NCBI GenBank assembly: GCA_003255065.1
Contig: QAOA01000562.1
Location: 312,000-375,999 of the forward strand
Reading direction: 5' to 3'
Length of the DNA stretch: 64,000 nt
Source: Cercis canadensis
Taxonomy: Eukaryota; Streptophyta; Magnoliopsida; Fabales; Fabaceae
Below, in pieces: positions 1 through 11,775 of this stretch; position 1 is the stretch's first letter; each line of letters begins with the position of its first letter. The notes beneath the pieces are model-generated. The model made no database searches, was not told the DNA's origin, and saw only the letters and a program-made list of their open reading frames with translations. Made by a program: the position numbers and the translations under genes.

Positions 1-432
1 TATATTTATATATAGCGTTTAGCATGCGTCTTACATTGCTAACGACCGTAAAAGGAAGGAACCGTTGCGAAATGAAAAAAGTGTGGTGGGGTGCGGGTAA
101 GAAGACGACTTTGTCCTTGACCCTTGATGGCTCTTGATTTTGTTAGGGGAAGGGTAATATCGGTTTTAAGAGACGTGTTAGAAAAATCTTTAGATCTCCT
201 TTGTCTGTTTTGGCGGTTGGCGTCCATGTCACACTGATAGCCTCTAAAAAATGGACACGTGGGTATCTGAGTTAGAGGACTGAGTTGAGCTTGGGAAATG
301 TTTTGTATTTGCAATAACAAAGAAAAGTACAAATTAGAAGGAAGATGATATGACGTTCACAATGACACTTCAATTTTTGTGATTGTGGATGTACAAGACC
401 ATGCTATGTTGGCCCCATTACTTTGCATACTC
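1..432. repeat. Duplicated intergenic block, left copy, part 1
   Basis: This stretch matches 10131-10572 almost base for base over more than 400 bases, with scattered substitutions. The match resumes at 4226-5520 after the LINE insertion. It has no convincing coding capacity; short ORFs on the minus strand occur in both copies only because the copies are similar. In the right copy the block lies just upstream of the ankyrin gene, so this copy probably lies upstream of a second ankyrin gene beyond the left edge. That last step is inference. Confidence 0.85.
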
Positions 433-486
433 TTTTTTTGATTGATCAACGGGGCAAGAGCCCAACCAAAGCAAAGAACACAGAGA

Positions 487-2245
487 CTACCCAGGGATAA
501 CTCTGGGCGTCGAAACACCCAAATAGTCCCCAAACAAAAGCTCCCTAATAAACAAAGGACAAACAGAGAATTTAACTACACAAAACGAAACCTCATGCCC
601 TTTTCTAGCTAAGGCATCAGCGTATTGGTTACTCTCTCGAAACACGTGCTTGATCACAAGCTCCCATTCTTGACGTTGAAAATCTCGACACTCTTGAATA
701 AGGCTGTAACATGGGTGAAGCTTACTACTGCAGGAACGCAACAGCTGCACCACACATTGAAAGTCAATTTCTGCCTCAACCTTAGGAATACCAACTCCCA
801 TGCAAGATGGAGTCCATAGACCAGACCCCAGAGTTCTGCATGAATGATGGAAACAGGACCCAAGTTGCACATAAAACCTGCAACAAAAGAACCATTAGAA
901 TCTCTAAGCAAACCCCCACAAGCTGCTGAGCAAGGAGGTCCAAACCGAGAGCCATCCGAGTTAAGTTTGATCCAGCCATTCCTTGGCAAAACCCAAGAGA
1001 TATTCTGAGTACTGTATGTACCCTGCTGATGGCTGAAACAAGAAAAGGCATGAACATCCTGGTACTCCTTAACCCTAGAGAAAATAAGAGAGACCAAGTC
1101 GCCCATATCAGAAGCACGATCACCGTCGAACACAAAAGCATTTCTAGAAGCCCAAAGAGAGTGTAAGGTCACACCGAAAGTGAGAGCCCAATTAAAACCA
1201 CCTTGACCTCAGTCCTCCCGAAGGTTCGAAAGCAGCCAAGCATGCAAAGGGAGAACGAGGAAACTATGCCACAAGCTCGGATGAACCAGCTTCCCCCAAA
1301 CCTGCATAGCCGAATCACAGTCCCGTAGAACATGCAACGTTGACTCCAAGTCCTTACCACACCTAGCACACATGGGATCCGCTGAAATATGTCGTAGGTA
1401 CCTGCGGAGGTTAGTGAGGATACTGTCATGAACCACTAGCCAAAGGAAGGATCGAATACGTTGGGGCCCTTCCCATTTCCAAATCCTTCTAAATAACCCA
1501 TGAGAAGATCCCTCTGAATGCTCCAACAAGCTATAATAAGCAGACTTTATAGAGAAATTCCCATCACCTGAGAGGTCCCAAGCTAGGAGGTCCTCACCAC
1601 CATTCATAGTGGGGGTCTTAATACCAGTGATTCGAAGACATACTTCTCTAGGAAGATGCTTGTCAACAGGGACCAGTTCCACCCACCACGCATAGAAACA
1701 AACTGAGCCACACTAGCACACCCCAACTCCTCTTCAACCTCACTAGTAAGACAGGAACGAAGAGACTGGAACCCAGCAACCCAATGATCTGACAAGAACG
1801 ACGTCCCTTGCCCATTACCGAGCCTCCAAACCAGATTTTTGTTTAGAAGGGGCCAAGCTTTACAAATTCCTTTCCACGCATTAGAACAACTAGTCCTTTG
1901 TCTAATGATGGGAGAGATATCGGAGCCACACTGGTATTTACTACGAAGCACTTGAACCCAAAGAGCGTCCCGGTTATTAACCAAGCCCCACCCCAACTTC
2001 ATCATAAAAGCCAAATTCACTTGTTTAAAGTGTCTCAGACCTAGACCTCCTGAGGCTTTGGAGCGACAAGAAGTGTCCCAGTTCACCAGGTGCAACTTTT
2101 TATGATCTGGACTCGAACCCCATAAGAAGCTCCTAGTATGCTTATCAAGATCATCACATATTCCCACAGGGAGATAAGAAGTTTGCATAGCATAGCTTGA
2201 CATTGCTGAAAGAACCGATTGGCAGAGGGTGAGCCGCCCTGCCAA
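487..2245 (-). pseudogene. LINE connection, zinc-knuckle and RNase H region
   Basis: Between 1604 and 2245 the frame continues the reverse transcriptase tail. It then shifts, and 1209-1682 gives a typical zf-RVT segment (FSIKSAYYSL, then CARCGKDLESTLHVLRDC). After a stop at 1209, the region 654-1172 gives the start of RNase H (KLNSDGS, AELWGLVYGL). A second shift leads to 487-870, with the RNase H end NQYADALARKGHE. The pieces are all present but in different frames. Confidence 0.85.
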
Positions 2246-2263
2246 GGACAGAGATGAGACTTT

Positions 2264-3700
2264 CTAAGAGCTAAGGCGCCTCATAACTTTTTCCGTGATG
2301 TAGCTAAAAGAAGACCTGCGGCTACGAGAATGCAACAAGGGAACTCCAAGATACTTACCAAGGTCGCTAGTCACACCAATACCTAGCTTGCTTGAGAGTT
2401 CCTGCCTGCGAGAGTGACTCACATTAGTTGAAAAACAAACTTTCGATTTATCAACACTAACACGTTGACCAGAGCTATCACAGAAAAGCTTAAGGCAAAG
2501 ATTCATGATATCAACTTGCTCTGAGGAAGCTTCCCCAAATAAAAATAAATCATCTGCAAACATAAGATGAGAAAGAGGGGGGCCACCCCTAGAGAGACGC
2601 ACTGGCTTCCAAAGACCACTATCAAGGGTAGAATTAATGAGATGAGACAATCTTTCTACACATAGCACAAAGAGATAGGGGGATAGCGGATCCCCTTGGC
2701 GGATCCCTCGGGTAGGCAAAAAATAGCTAGTTTTGGCGCCATTCCAAATCACATTCAAGGACGAAGAGGAAATACAATGCCAAACCAGAGAGATGAGGTC
2801 TGCCCCTAGCCCAATATCTTCCAAAGTTTCCCAAATAAACTCCCATTTAAGCTGATCGTAAGCCTTCTCTAAATCGATCTTAATGGCCATGAACCCTTTC
2901 CGTCCATTCTTGTGTCTCATACTATGCACCACCTCTTGAGCAATGATAATGTTATCAGCGCCCTGCCTTCCCGGAATAAAACTACATTGCGTCGGGGCAA
3001 TAACATAGCTCATCACTCGACGAAGACGGAGAGCAATAGCTTTCGTAAGGACTTTGTAAGCCACATTGCATAAGCTAATAGGTCTAAATTGAGCAATGGT
3101 TTCTGGAGCGTCCACTTTAGGGATTAGAGAGATCAAAGTGTTGTTGATATCCCGAATAGACTCTGGCTTCTCAAAACAATGAGAAATAAGAGAAAAAAGA
3201 GAGGGACCAACTGCATCCCATTGACTCTGAAAGAAGAGAGCATGCAACCTATTCGGGCCAGGAGCTTTGAGGCCGCCCATACTGAAGAGAGAGTTATGGA
3301 CTTCCTCAACAGAGAAAGGATCATGCAGCACTTGCAAATCCGAAGGCACGATACGTGGGAAACAACCTGAGATAGGAAAGGGAATGAACAAGCTGTGATC
3401 ATAATAAAGATCTTTAAAAAAGTTGACTGCCATATCACATAGCGTCTCTTCATCAAAAACCCAATCCCCATTAACATCCTTGAGAGCAGCTATTTTATTT
3501 CTCCGACGTCTTAAAATCGTCGTGCCATGAAAGTACTTTGTATTCTTGTCTCCAAACTGAATCCATTTGCATCTAGCTTTCTGGACCCAAATAAGCTCTT
3601 CTTCCAATAGCACTGTGTTCAACTCTTGCCAAAGCTGAGCTTGAAGATCTTCAAGGAAAGCATTAGAACCTAAACTGAGTTTATGTTGAATACCCATCAA
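2264..3700 (-). pseudogene. LINE reverse transcriptase domain
   Basis: The 478-residue open stretch has the hallmarks of a non-LTR reverse transcriptase: a PISLCNVAYK block, IDLEKAYD with a catalytic Asp, RGIRQGDPLSPYLF, and FADDLFLF with the catalytic Asp pair. It lies in the same frame as the endonuclease fragment, separated by a stop. A further stop at 2264 cuts it from the next part (1604-2245, same frame). The catalytic residues are intact, but no continuous protein can be made. Confidence 0.92.
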
Positions 3701-3754
3701 CCTACTATGCAGACGTTGCTTCTTCCTGAATATGTGACCAAAAACCTTCCAGTT

Positions 3755-4225
3755 CTAAGAAGATGCTTCCGTAGTAAAATGATCAACAGTAAGACCCCAA
3801 GTCACTTTTTTTAGCCACGACCAAAGAACCAAAGCAGAGAAGTCTTCATGAAGAAGCCAAGTTGCTAGGAACTTGAAAGGTTTCTTACCTCTAATAATGC
3901 GAGAATCATTATCAATTCTAATCCAGAGGGGACTATGATCAGATTTATAATGAGGGAGATGAACCACCGAAGCATTTTCGAAGGTCATGCGCCACTCCAT
4001 GTTATAAACCATTCTATCAAGGCGCTCTTTCACCCCATGGCGAGCCCAGGTAAATTGAGGTCCCTGAAAAATCCCGTCCACCAATTCACAATCTTCTAAA
4101 CATTCACGAAAAGCCCGACAACTAGTCATAGTAAGCGGAGCACCTCCTTGTTTCTCAGAAGGATGGAGCAAAGAGTTAAAATCCCCTGCTACACACCAGG
4201 GACCCGAGACACAGTCATGCAACAC
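3755..4225 (-). pseudogene. LINE endonuclease domain, C-terminal fragment
   Basis: The translation shows the late motifs of an exonuclease-endonuclease-phosphatase domain: GDFNSLL and KSDHSPLWI, the second holding the catalytic Asp-His pair. The N-terminal half with the catalytic Glu is absent because the element is truncated at about 4226. A stop at 3755-3757 separates it from the in-frame reverse transcriptase part downstream. Confidence 0.85.
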
Positions 4226-4454
4226 TCTTATTTTTTAGGGAATTTTATGTGCAAAATTGGACATTAGCAGTTGTTATCACTTAGCACTTGGCATGCTTGC
4301 CCAATTCTAGGGATGACAATTTGATCTATATTCAATGTAGCTCTATTATTTTTATTAGTTGAGTAGGGATATGGGGATAGGGATAGGGGTGGGGAAGGCA
4401 ATACTTGCCCTCACCCTATTATGTATTGTACATAAATATATATAAATTAAAAAA

Positions 4455-4458
<4 letters not shown>

Positions 4459-4493
<35 letters not shown>

Positions 4494-4494
4494 N

Positions 4495-4537
<43 letters not shown>
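4459..4537. repeat. (AT)n microsatellite
   Basis: Nearly 80 bases of alternating AT, interrupted by one N at about 4494. The equivalent place in the right copy (about 10800-10830) is much shorter, so the run expanded after the duplication or its length is an assembly estimate. Confidence 0.95.
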
Positions 4538-4538
<1 letters not shown>

Positions 4539-5333
4539 CATAAAAAAAATCTCCATTCTCAAAATCATGGTTGTATAAGTAAATGAAAGCGAAATATGGG
4601 ATAAATGAACATCAATGAGGCGAGAATGTGACTGTTAAAAATTTTCTGACCATGAATGAGGTCAATGATGGAGCATAAAGATATCCTTTGGGAACGAAGA
4701 ATGGGAGTGTCTGGCACGCCCCATTGCCATCCCTACCTAATTCCCACTAGTGCTATCCTATTATTGGGATTCATTTGGTATTTACGGTAAAAGTTGTGGT
4801 AGAATTTTCTTTATTAGTTTGCTATTATAAAACATTGATTTCAATGGTCACGTAGTAAAGAGAACATAACACTCACCCAACTTTTTGAAGGATTTCTTAC
4901 CAATACACTAATCCATTGAAAATCACTGGTCTTGGTAATCTCTGTTTGTTTATGATATATTTTATTTTTATTCCTATTAAAGATATTTTCAAAAAATTTC
5001 TCCTTTCAAAATTAGTATGTAGTTGGCAATTGAAAAATGTATATGTCCCCCAAAAAAAGAAATTTGCACCAAAAATTTAAAGTTGAATGTAAATAATCCA
5101 TGTGAAGTGAATTGAGTAAGGCTTGTTGACTTTTTTCATATCCTTGTTTAGTAGAAACTCCATTAATACTATGAAATGAAGCCAATAATAGAGGATGAAT
5201 CAAAGACATAAATAATACAAAAACTAATATTAATTCTATAAATATCATACTTTCTAAATTATTTACACCAATACTGTTATTTTTTTTTTTAATAATATCC
5301 GAAGCTAAAAAGATGATGAGAGAGAATGTGGGT

Positions 5334-5447
5334 GACACTATTTCAAAATTGTATTACCCTCTTGGTGACACCATTTGCCCTTATGGTGATGCCATTTGGC
5401 AAATGGTGTCACCAAGAGGGTGACACAATTTGTACAATTGCGTCACT
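5334..5447. repeat. Hairpin repeat (MITE-like), left copy
   Basis: A perfect 23-bp inverted repeat (5357-5379 against 5398-5420) with an 18-base loop lies inside longer imperfect arms reaching about 50 bp each. The arms contain the motif ggtgacaccatttgcc. Related sequence occurs at 11575-11700, 34783-34809 and 35937-36065. No transposase is present. A small non-autonomous element is the simplest reading, but no target duplication was established. Confidence 0.7.
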
Positions 5448-6024
5448 CATATTTTTTCTTCCTCTTTTCAGCAATTGTGTTGCAATTATACATATTATGA
5501 CATCTTATTAGTGATTGTGTTGAATGTCACACATGATGCATGCCATGGTTTATAGAGATTTTTTGTTTTTTTGCTAATATGGATGGTCGTTAGGTTGTTT
5601 TCGCCCCTTGTCAATAATTGTTATGTTTTTTTCCAGGGATTTAGGTTATATTAATTATAGCATCACGTACACATGATTCATGTAAAAAATTTATATTTAA
5701 TTTGGACTGAAATATTTATTTTCTTATAATAGAGATTTTATGATATCACATTAGTATATTATATTATACTAAAGTAATAAATATACGTAATTTTTATATT
5801 TTATTAAATATAGAATATAATTTATCTTATTTTTTCAAACAAACTTAAAAATATTTGACTTGTACATATATCATTATACATTAATTAGTCTCATATAATA
5901 TGACATATTACATAAATACAAAAAAATATATAAGAAAACACCTTTTTATTATTGCCATTCAACAAAAGTAAATAACCACTTGAAAACGACATAAAACACT
6001 AGCAGCGCTCCTTGTTCAATATGG

Positions 6025-9000
6025 TTATAATCTCCTCTCAATCCTTTTGGTGGATTTGGTGAATCTACTTGGAAGCAACTTCTTTAACCTCTTCCATAGC
6101 TCTTTCAAGCGGTCTTTAGTGGTGGTATACGAGGGGAACTGCATCAACCCAAATAAGGTCACAGGAAAGAAGGCAGCACAGTATATCAAATTTGAACTCC
6201 ACTTGTGCTTCTCCAATCTAATGGTGAGCAAAATGGTTGCAATGAATGCTAACATTGTGGTTGTCAACGAGAAGAATAGCAGGGTGAACCCCAGCCGCAA
6301 TTTTCGAGGGAGAGACTTATGGAAATCCCACATATCAAATGGGGATGTGAGGATCGAAAGGAACATAACGACTGAAGCTAATGAGCTAGCGAGGGCAACA
6401 ACATCCATGGTTGTGAAAAAGAGGAACACAGGAGAACTAAGGAATATAGGCAAGCCATTTGGATTGTTTCCTCCTGGGACAGTGTACGCCGCCGCAAAGA
6501 CAACGGTGGCAACCAGCACGGCTACGGAGGAGCATGACTGTGCTGTCTGCTTTATCCAAATCTGTGCTTCCTTAAGCATATCTGCGTGCTCTATCTCGAG
6601 TTGCTCTGATGCCGTTAGGTTGTCATCGTCACAATGCATCACGAAGTAAGGTGGAATTGTCTTCTTTACTCGCTGCATTTATTGTACAATGATTAGTGTT
6701 TTCTAGATTTATAATTGGGAGAATGAATCCAAAGTAATATAAAATTTTTAGGTGTGTGGTATTGTAAAATAATCAAAATACCCTTTAAGCTGTAGGTTTA
6801 TTATGCGTAAAATATATAATTATTGTATCTAGTATGTTAAACCTAATACAGTAACTACACATTTGCACAGTGTTGAAAAAGTAATCTAGAGAAATTAAGA
6901 AAAGTAAAAAAAAAAAAAGTGTCTAGACTACTAAACCCAAATAAAAAAATCTAGGTAACAAAGCTATTAATTAGAAAAGCATAGAACTAAAGAAACCGAC
7001 TTTGAAGGTGGGTTAACTTGCCTATAAAAAGGCATCTTTGTATGTTAAAATGTAAGCTAGCATAGACTAGCTAATAGCCAATAACTAAAGTAATACTGAT
7101 ATAACTAAAATCATTCTGATGACAAACTTAGTCATCAGCATAGAAGGAACAAAGCCATCAGCTTTGTATCCATTCCCTTCAATGACTAAACTTTCTCTTT
7201 CAACTACTACCACCTATCAACCACTACCATCACTTTAGCCTTTCAATCCGTTTCTCTTCCTTACAGCTTTCTTTAAATTTCAATTAAATATCATTCTTCC
7301 TATCTACCAATCACACTCTCACACATACACTATTACTATCATTTTTCAAAAATTCAACACATAGAAATATGTTTTCCCTTTATAATTTCCTTTTTTTTCT
7401 GGAATGACAAAAGGTATCCATAATAATTAATAATATGGTCTCCCTTAAATCCTGAAAGGAGTTTAGTGCTTACTTGGAACCATCGCAACTCATCTTGCAG
7501 TTGGAATGCATAACCAGCATTGTTTCCTCCACCGTAAAAATCCATCATCGCAGCATGGTGCAAGTGAGTGCGACCTTTGTTAGTTATGCGACTAGCCAAC
7601 TGTCTCAATGCTCCATATCTCTTTAGGATCCGATAGATTTTCATCTGACGGTATTTCACAGTCACATGCATTATGTTTTCTTCATCCTCACTAACATGAT
7701 TTATAGCCTCAGGATTGTGATCAAGGATTTTTTCAACGATTTCTACAATTCCCGTGCTAGCTGCCAAGAGCAGTGGTGTGTAAGCCCTGTGACCGGTGGG
7801 TGCGGCTTCTTTTTCTTTAGCGGAAAGATTCTCCTTCTTCTTCAGTTCTTTTTTCTCTGCAGCAATATTCGAGGGATGACTAAGTGGCATTACCACTATT
7901 GTTCGTCGTTTTCCACTAAATTTATTCTGCCATGAATTGTCTTTCTTCACTAAAATATCAGCCAGCTCCTCTGCTAACTTATGCTGCTTCTTTATGTGCC
8001 AAACAGCATCAATCTCATCCCATTCTGCACATGGACTTCAAGCATAAAGTTTAAAAATGATAATAATAATTAGCAGAATAAATTATATACAAAAGTAAAA
8101 TGTATTTTTTGTCTTTAAATTATTTCTCAAATGTTACTTTAGTCAATGATTTATTTTTTGTGTCACTTTAATTTTTGAATAATTACATTATCCGTCAAAT
8201 CAATCATCCGTAGCACAAAAAATGATCACTTAAAGGACTAATTTGAAGGATAGAGTGATTATTTAAGAATTAAAGTGACACAAGAAATAAATCTAAGGAT
8301 TAAAATAACATTTGAAAAATAATTCAAGAATGAAAAATATATTTAATTCTATATATAACGTGTGTATTGTGTACCTTGAGCCAGTGTCTTCCAAATAGCA
8401 TAGTTGATCCTTGAAATAACTGCAATATTCATAATGTTTTAAAATGTAATTAGAGGCACATATATTAGGAATTTAATTATTATAGATGCATAAAATCCAA
8501 TTCTTTTTCATTAGTACCTGAGATGTGTTTCTTTCCTTTCTCTTCCCCGCTTTCTAAATCTCTCCCCCATGTAAGGATCTTCATGCTCTTGTCATTATCA
8601 TCATAATCATATCCTTTCTCAGGCAAAACTGTTACCCGAATTTTAATCAAATGATAAAAATCTTAATTAGTCCTAACACTCGCATATATATAAATTTTTT
8701 AATCCAGAGGAATCTGGTAATAAGAATTTAGAGCTGTGAAAACTGAAAAGATATTTCTGTATGATAGAAACATAAATAAAAGAAAAAACATAAATGTCGA
8801 GGAAAGATGTACGGTAATATATGAATTCCTTTGTGGTTCCTAAACGAGACTGGCTCCGGAAAACATAAGGCATTTTGGATAGCAGTTGAAGACAGGTCAA
8901 TCCTCTGTCATCCTCTTCATTGGCTAGTCTGTCGTCCACTCTCAGTAACCAAATAGCTACATCTGCACCACAAAATTAAATTTCATGTAATTCACTATTA

Positions 9001-9868
9001 ATAATTAATTGACTTCTGAGCAAAAGAAATGGAAAATACAAAGTCTACTAGAGAGAAGAACATACCTATAATTAAAGGAGATAAAATAATTATTTTCTAA
9101 CTTTAAGCTTTTAGGTATAAGTTTAGCCGTTTGGATTTTTTTTACTATGTGACTCCCTAAATTCTATTTTAGAATTGATGTGACATGGTGACATGGACGT
9201 TTGAATCTAATAGAAAATAAAAATGTAAGTAATGGATTGGGAGGCAGTGAGTCACCAAAAAATTGGCCGAGTACAGCAACATGAAGAATGGTATGCTTGT
9301 CAGCTTCTCTTTGAAAATGCTTTTGTATATCAGTCACATGTTTAGCGAGGTGCTTGAGCATTGATAGATTGCCATGTTTAGCGGCCCTGAACAACGGGGT
9401 TTCACCATTGTCGTTTCTGAACTCCAGCAATGGCAGTTGCTTTTCTTCATCCGGCGGCGGCGGCAGCTCCTTCTCGTACTTGAGTACAACATCGGCCATC
9501 TCAACATTAGTGCAGAACACCACCTGGTGAAGCAGCGTGTTCTGATGACCATTCTTCTTCCTCAACACACGCCACCTGCTATCTCGTGCCGGTACCATGT
9601 CCAGCAATTGTGTGAGCAGTTTTGGACAGTCAGAGCGGATTGCAGCATGAATGGCAGTGTTGCCAATGAAGTCGAAAGGCTCAACGAGAGCATTCTTGTC
9701 TTCCTCGAAGAATTTCTTGAAGTCTTGCCATTGTTTAGACCTAGCAGCTGTTTGAGGTTTTTTCATTTTCTCATCAAATAAAGAGGGTGGTGTCTCTATC
9801 TCTATCTCCCTCCCCATTTTCCTTTGCCTCTCCTTGTTCTTAATCACTATACTCACTCTCTCATGCAC
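6025..9868 (-). CDS. Ankyrin-repeat protein with C-terminal PGG membrane domain (ACD6/ITN1-like)
   Basis: Six exons fit in phase: 9868-9256, 8962-8813, 8628-8518, 8419-8375, 8024-7474, 6672-6025. They give 705 residues with no internal stop. A second Met at 9817 (residue 18) is an alternative start. Residues about 50-255 hold degenerate ankyrin repeats (GNTAIHAAI, NTLLHQVV, GETPLFRAAKHGN, HTILHVAV). A second ankyrin set lies in exon 5 (YTPLLLAASTG, NIMHVTVKY, GRTHLHHAAM). The last exon has the PGG domain: QIWIKQTAQSCSSVAVLVAT, then VPGG at about residues 555-558, followed by three more hydrophobic helices and a basic tail. Family members sit in plasma or endomembranes and act in defence and stress signalling; the exact role here is unknown. 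The gene lies in a tandem-duplicated region, and its intron 4 carries a MITE. Confidence 0.88.
8097..8344. mobile_element. MITE in intron 4 of the ankyrin gene
   Basis: About 248 bp with imperfect terminal inverted arms of roughly 95 bp each: the start 'aaatgtattttttgtc' mirrors the end near 8340. It lies wholly between exon 5 (ends 8024) and exon 4 (starts 8375) of the ankyrin gene. No coding sequence and no clear target duplication. RNA from this intron could fold into a long hairpin. Confidence 0.72.
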
Positions 9869-9954
9869 TCACTAGCTGAGTTTAATAACCCAGCTAAGGC
9901 ACAAGTATGGCAATAAATGGTATAAATCAGTTGCTGTTCCTCTCATAAAAAGTT

Positions 9955-9964
9955 CTTTATATCT
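9955..9964 (-). promoter_or_regulatory. Possible TATA box of the ankyrin gene
   Basis: Read on the minus strand the sequence is agatataaag, about 90 bases upstream of the first Met at 9868. That spacing would leave a leader of roughly 60 bases. The call rests on position and motif only. Confidence 0.4.
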
Positions 9965-10130
9965 CTGTCTGGGCTTTCTTATGCTAGCAATTACACTCAC
10001 AGAGTTTTCAGTTTTCAAATTGAATTATTGTACTCACATAAGATGCCTGGTAAATAATTCAAATAACTTTAATGCTCAGTACAAATAGCTGGTGTGTGAA
10101 ACATAAATACATAATAGTAGCTATGTTCCC

Positions 10131-11775
10131 CAGGGTATATTTATAGATAGCGTTTAGCATGTGTCTTACATTGCTAACGACCGTAAAAGGAAGGAGCCGT
10201 TGTGAAATGAAAAGAGTGTGGTGGGTGGGGTGCAGGTAAGAAGACGATTTTGTCCTTGACCCTTGATGGCTCTGGATTTTGTTAGGTGAAGGGTAATATC
10301 GGTTTTAAGGGACGTGTTAAAAAAATCTTTAGATCTGCTTTGTCTGTTTTGGCGGTTGGCTTCCATGTCACACTGATAGCCTTTAAAAAATGGACACGTA
10401 GGTATCTGAGTTAGAGGACTGAGTTGAGCTTGGCTAGTGTTTTGTATTTGCAATAACAAAGAAAAGTACAAATTAGAAGGAAGATGATGTGACGCTCACA
10501 ATGACACTTCAATTTTTGTGATTGTGGATGTACAAGACCATGCTATGTTGGCCCCATTACTTTGCATACTCTAGAATCTTATTTTTTAGGGAATTTTATG
10601 TGCAAAATTGGACATTAGCAATTGTTATCACTTAGCACTTGGCATGCTTGTCCAATTCTAGGGATGACAATTTGACCCATATTCAATGAAGCTCTGTTAT
10701 TTTTATTTAGTCAAGTAGAAATATGGAACAGAAAACATGAGTATGAGAATAGGGATGGGAAAGACAATATTTGTCATCATCTGTCTTGTATTGTACATAA
10801 ATATATATATAAATATAATATATTACATAAAAAAAAATTTCATTCTCAAAATCATAATTGTATAAGTAAATAGGGGTGAAACATGGGATAAACGGACATT
10901 CAATAAGGCGGAAATGTAACCATTAAAAAAATTTCGACCAGGAATGAGGCCATCCCTACCCAATTCCCACTAGTGCTATCCTATTATTGGGATTCATTTG
11001 GTATTTACGGTAAAAGTTGTGCTAGAATTTTCTTTATTAGTTTGCTATTATAAAACATTGATTTCAATGGTCACGTAGTAAAGAGAACATAACACTCACC
11101 CAACTTTTTGAAGGATTTCTTACCAATACACTAATCCATTGAAAATCACTGGTCTTGGTAATCTCTATTTTTTTTATGATATTTATTTTCATTCCTATTA
11201 AAGATATTTTCAAAAAAAATCTCCTTTCAAAATTAGTATGTAGTTGGCAATTGAAAAATGTATTTGTCCCCCAAGAAAAGAAATTTGCACCAAAATTTAA
11301 AGTTGAATGTAAATGAGCCATGTGAAGTGAATTGAGTAAGGCTTGTTGACTTTTTTCATATCCTTGTTTAGTAGAAACTCCATTAATACTATGAAATGAA
11401 ACCAATAATAGAGGATGAATCAAAGACATAACATAAGATGCCCATAATGCCCATAGCATAAATAATACAAAAACTAATATTAATTTTATAAATACCATAC
11501 TTTTTAAATTATTTATATTAATACTATCATTTTTTTTAATAATATTTGAAGCTAAAAAGATGATGAGAGAGAATGTGGGTCACACCATTTCAAAATAGTG
11601 TTACCTTCTTGGTGACGCCATTTGCTCTTATGGTGATGTCATTTGGCAAATAGTGTCACAAAGAGGGGTGACACAATTTGCATAATTGCATCACTCACAT
11701 TCTCTCTTCCTCTTTTAGCAATTGTGTCACAATTGTACATATTACGATATCTTATTCGTGACGCAATATGCATAA
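10131..11775. repeat. Duplicated intergenic block, right copy (LINE-free)
   Basis: Collinear with 1-432 plus 4226-5520. It lacks the LINE, so it records the pre-insertion sequence around 10570. It lies immediately upstream of the ankyrin gene transcribed toward the left. No gene is visible inside it. Confidence 0.88.
11575..11700. repeat. Hairpin repeat (MITE-like), right copy
   Basis: Counterpart of 5334-5447, carried along by the segmental duplication. The stem is decayed: several of the positions that pair in the left copy are substituted here. Confidence 0.65.

Larger units (their letters stand above)
433..4226 (-). mobile_element. LINE (L1-like non-LTR retrotransposon), 5'-truncated and inactive
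   Basis: The element reads on the minus strand. Its order is the C-terminal part of an AP-type endonuclease, reverse transcriptase, a zinc-knuckle/connection region, and a C-terminal RNase H domain, as in plant L1-clade LINEs. A run of seven T at 433-439 is the 3' tail on this strand. The 5' end breaks inside the endonuclease, as expected from incomplete target-primed reverse transcription. The paralogous block near 10570 lacks the element, which fixes both junctions: left after 'gcatactct', right before 'tcttattttttaggg'. About four bases of the target (agaa) are missing and no clear target duplication is seen. At least three in-frame stops (near 3755, 2264 and 1209) and two frameshifts (about 1604-1682 and 654-870) make it dead. 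Confidence 0.93.
4226..5520. repeat. Duplicated intergenic block, left copy, part 2
   Basis: This is collinear with about 10573-11775. The copies differ by a long (AT)n run here and by an indel of roughly 66 bases near 4650-4720. Homology fades after about 5520, where the two copies continue with unrelated AT-rich DNA. There is no gene in it. Confidence 0.85.

Noticed and set aside
6047..6649. 200-codon plus-strand ORF
   Set aside because: It is antisense to the last exon of the ankyrin/PGG gene, whose minus-strand translation has clear family motifs.
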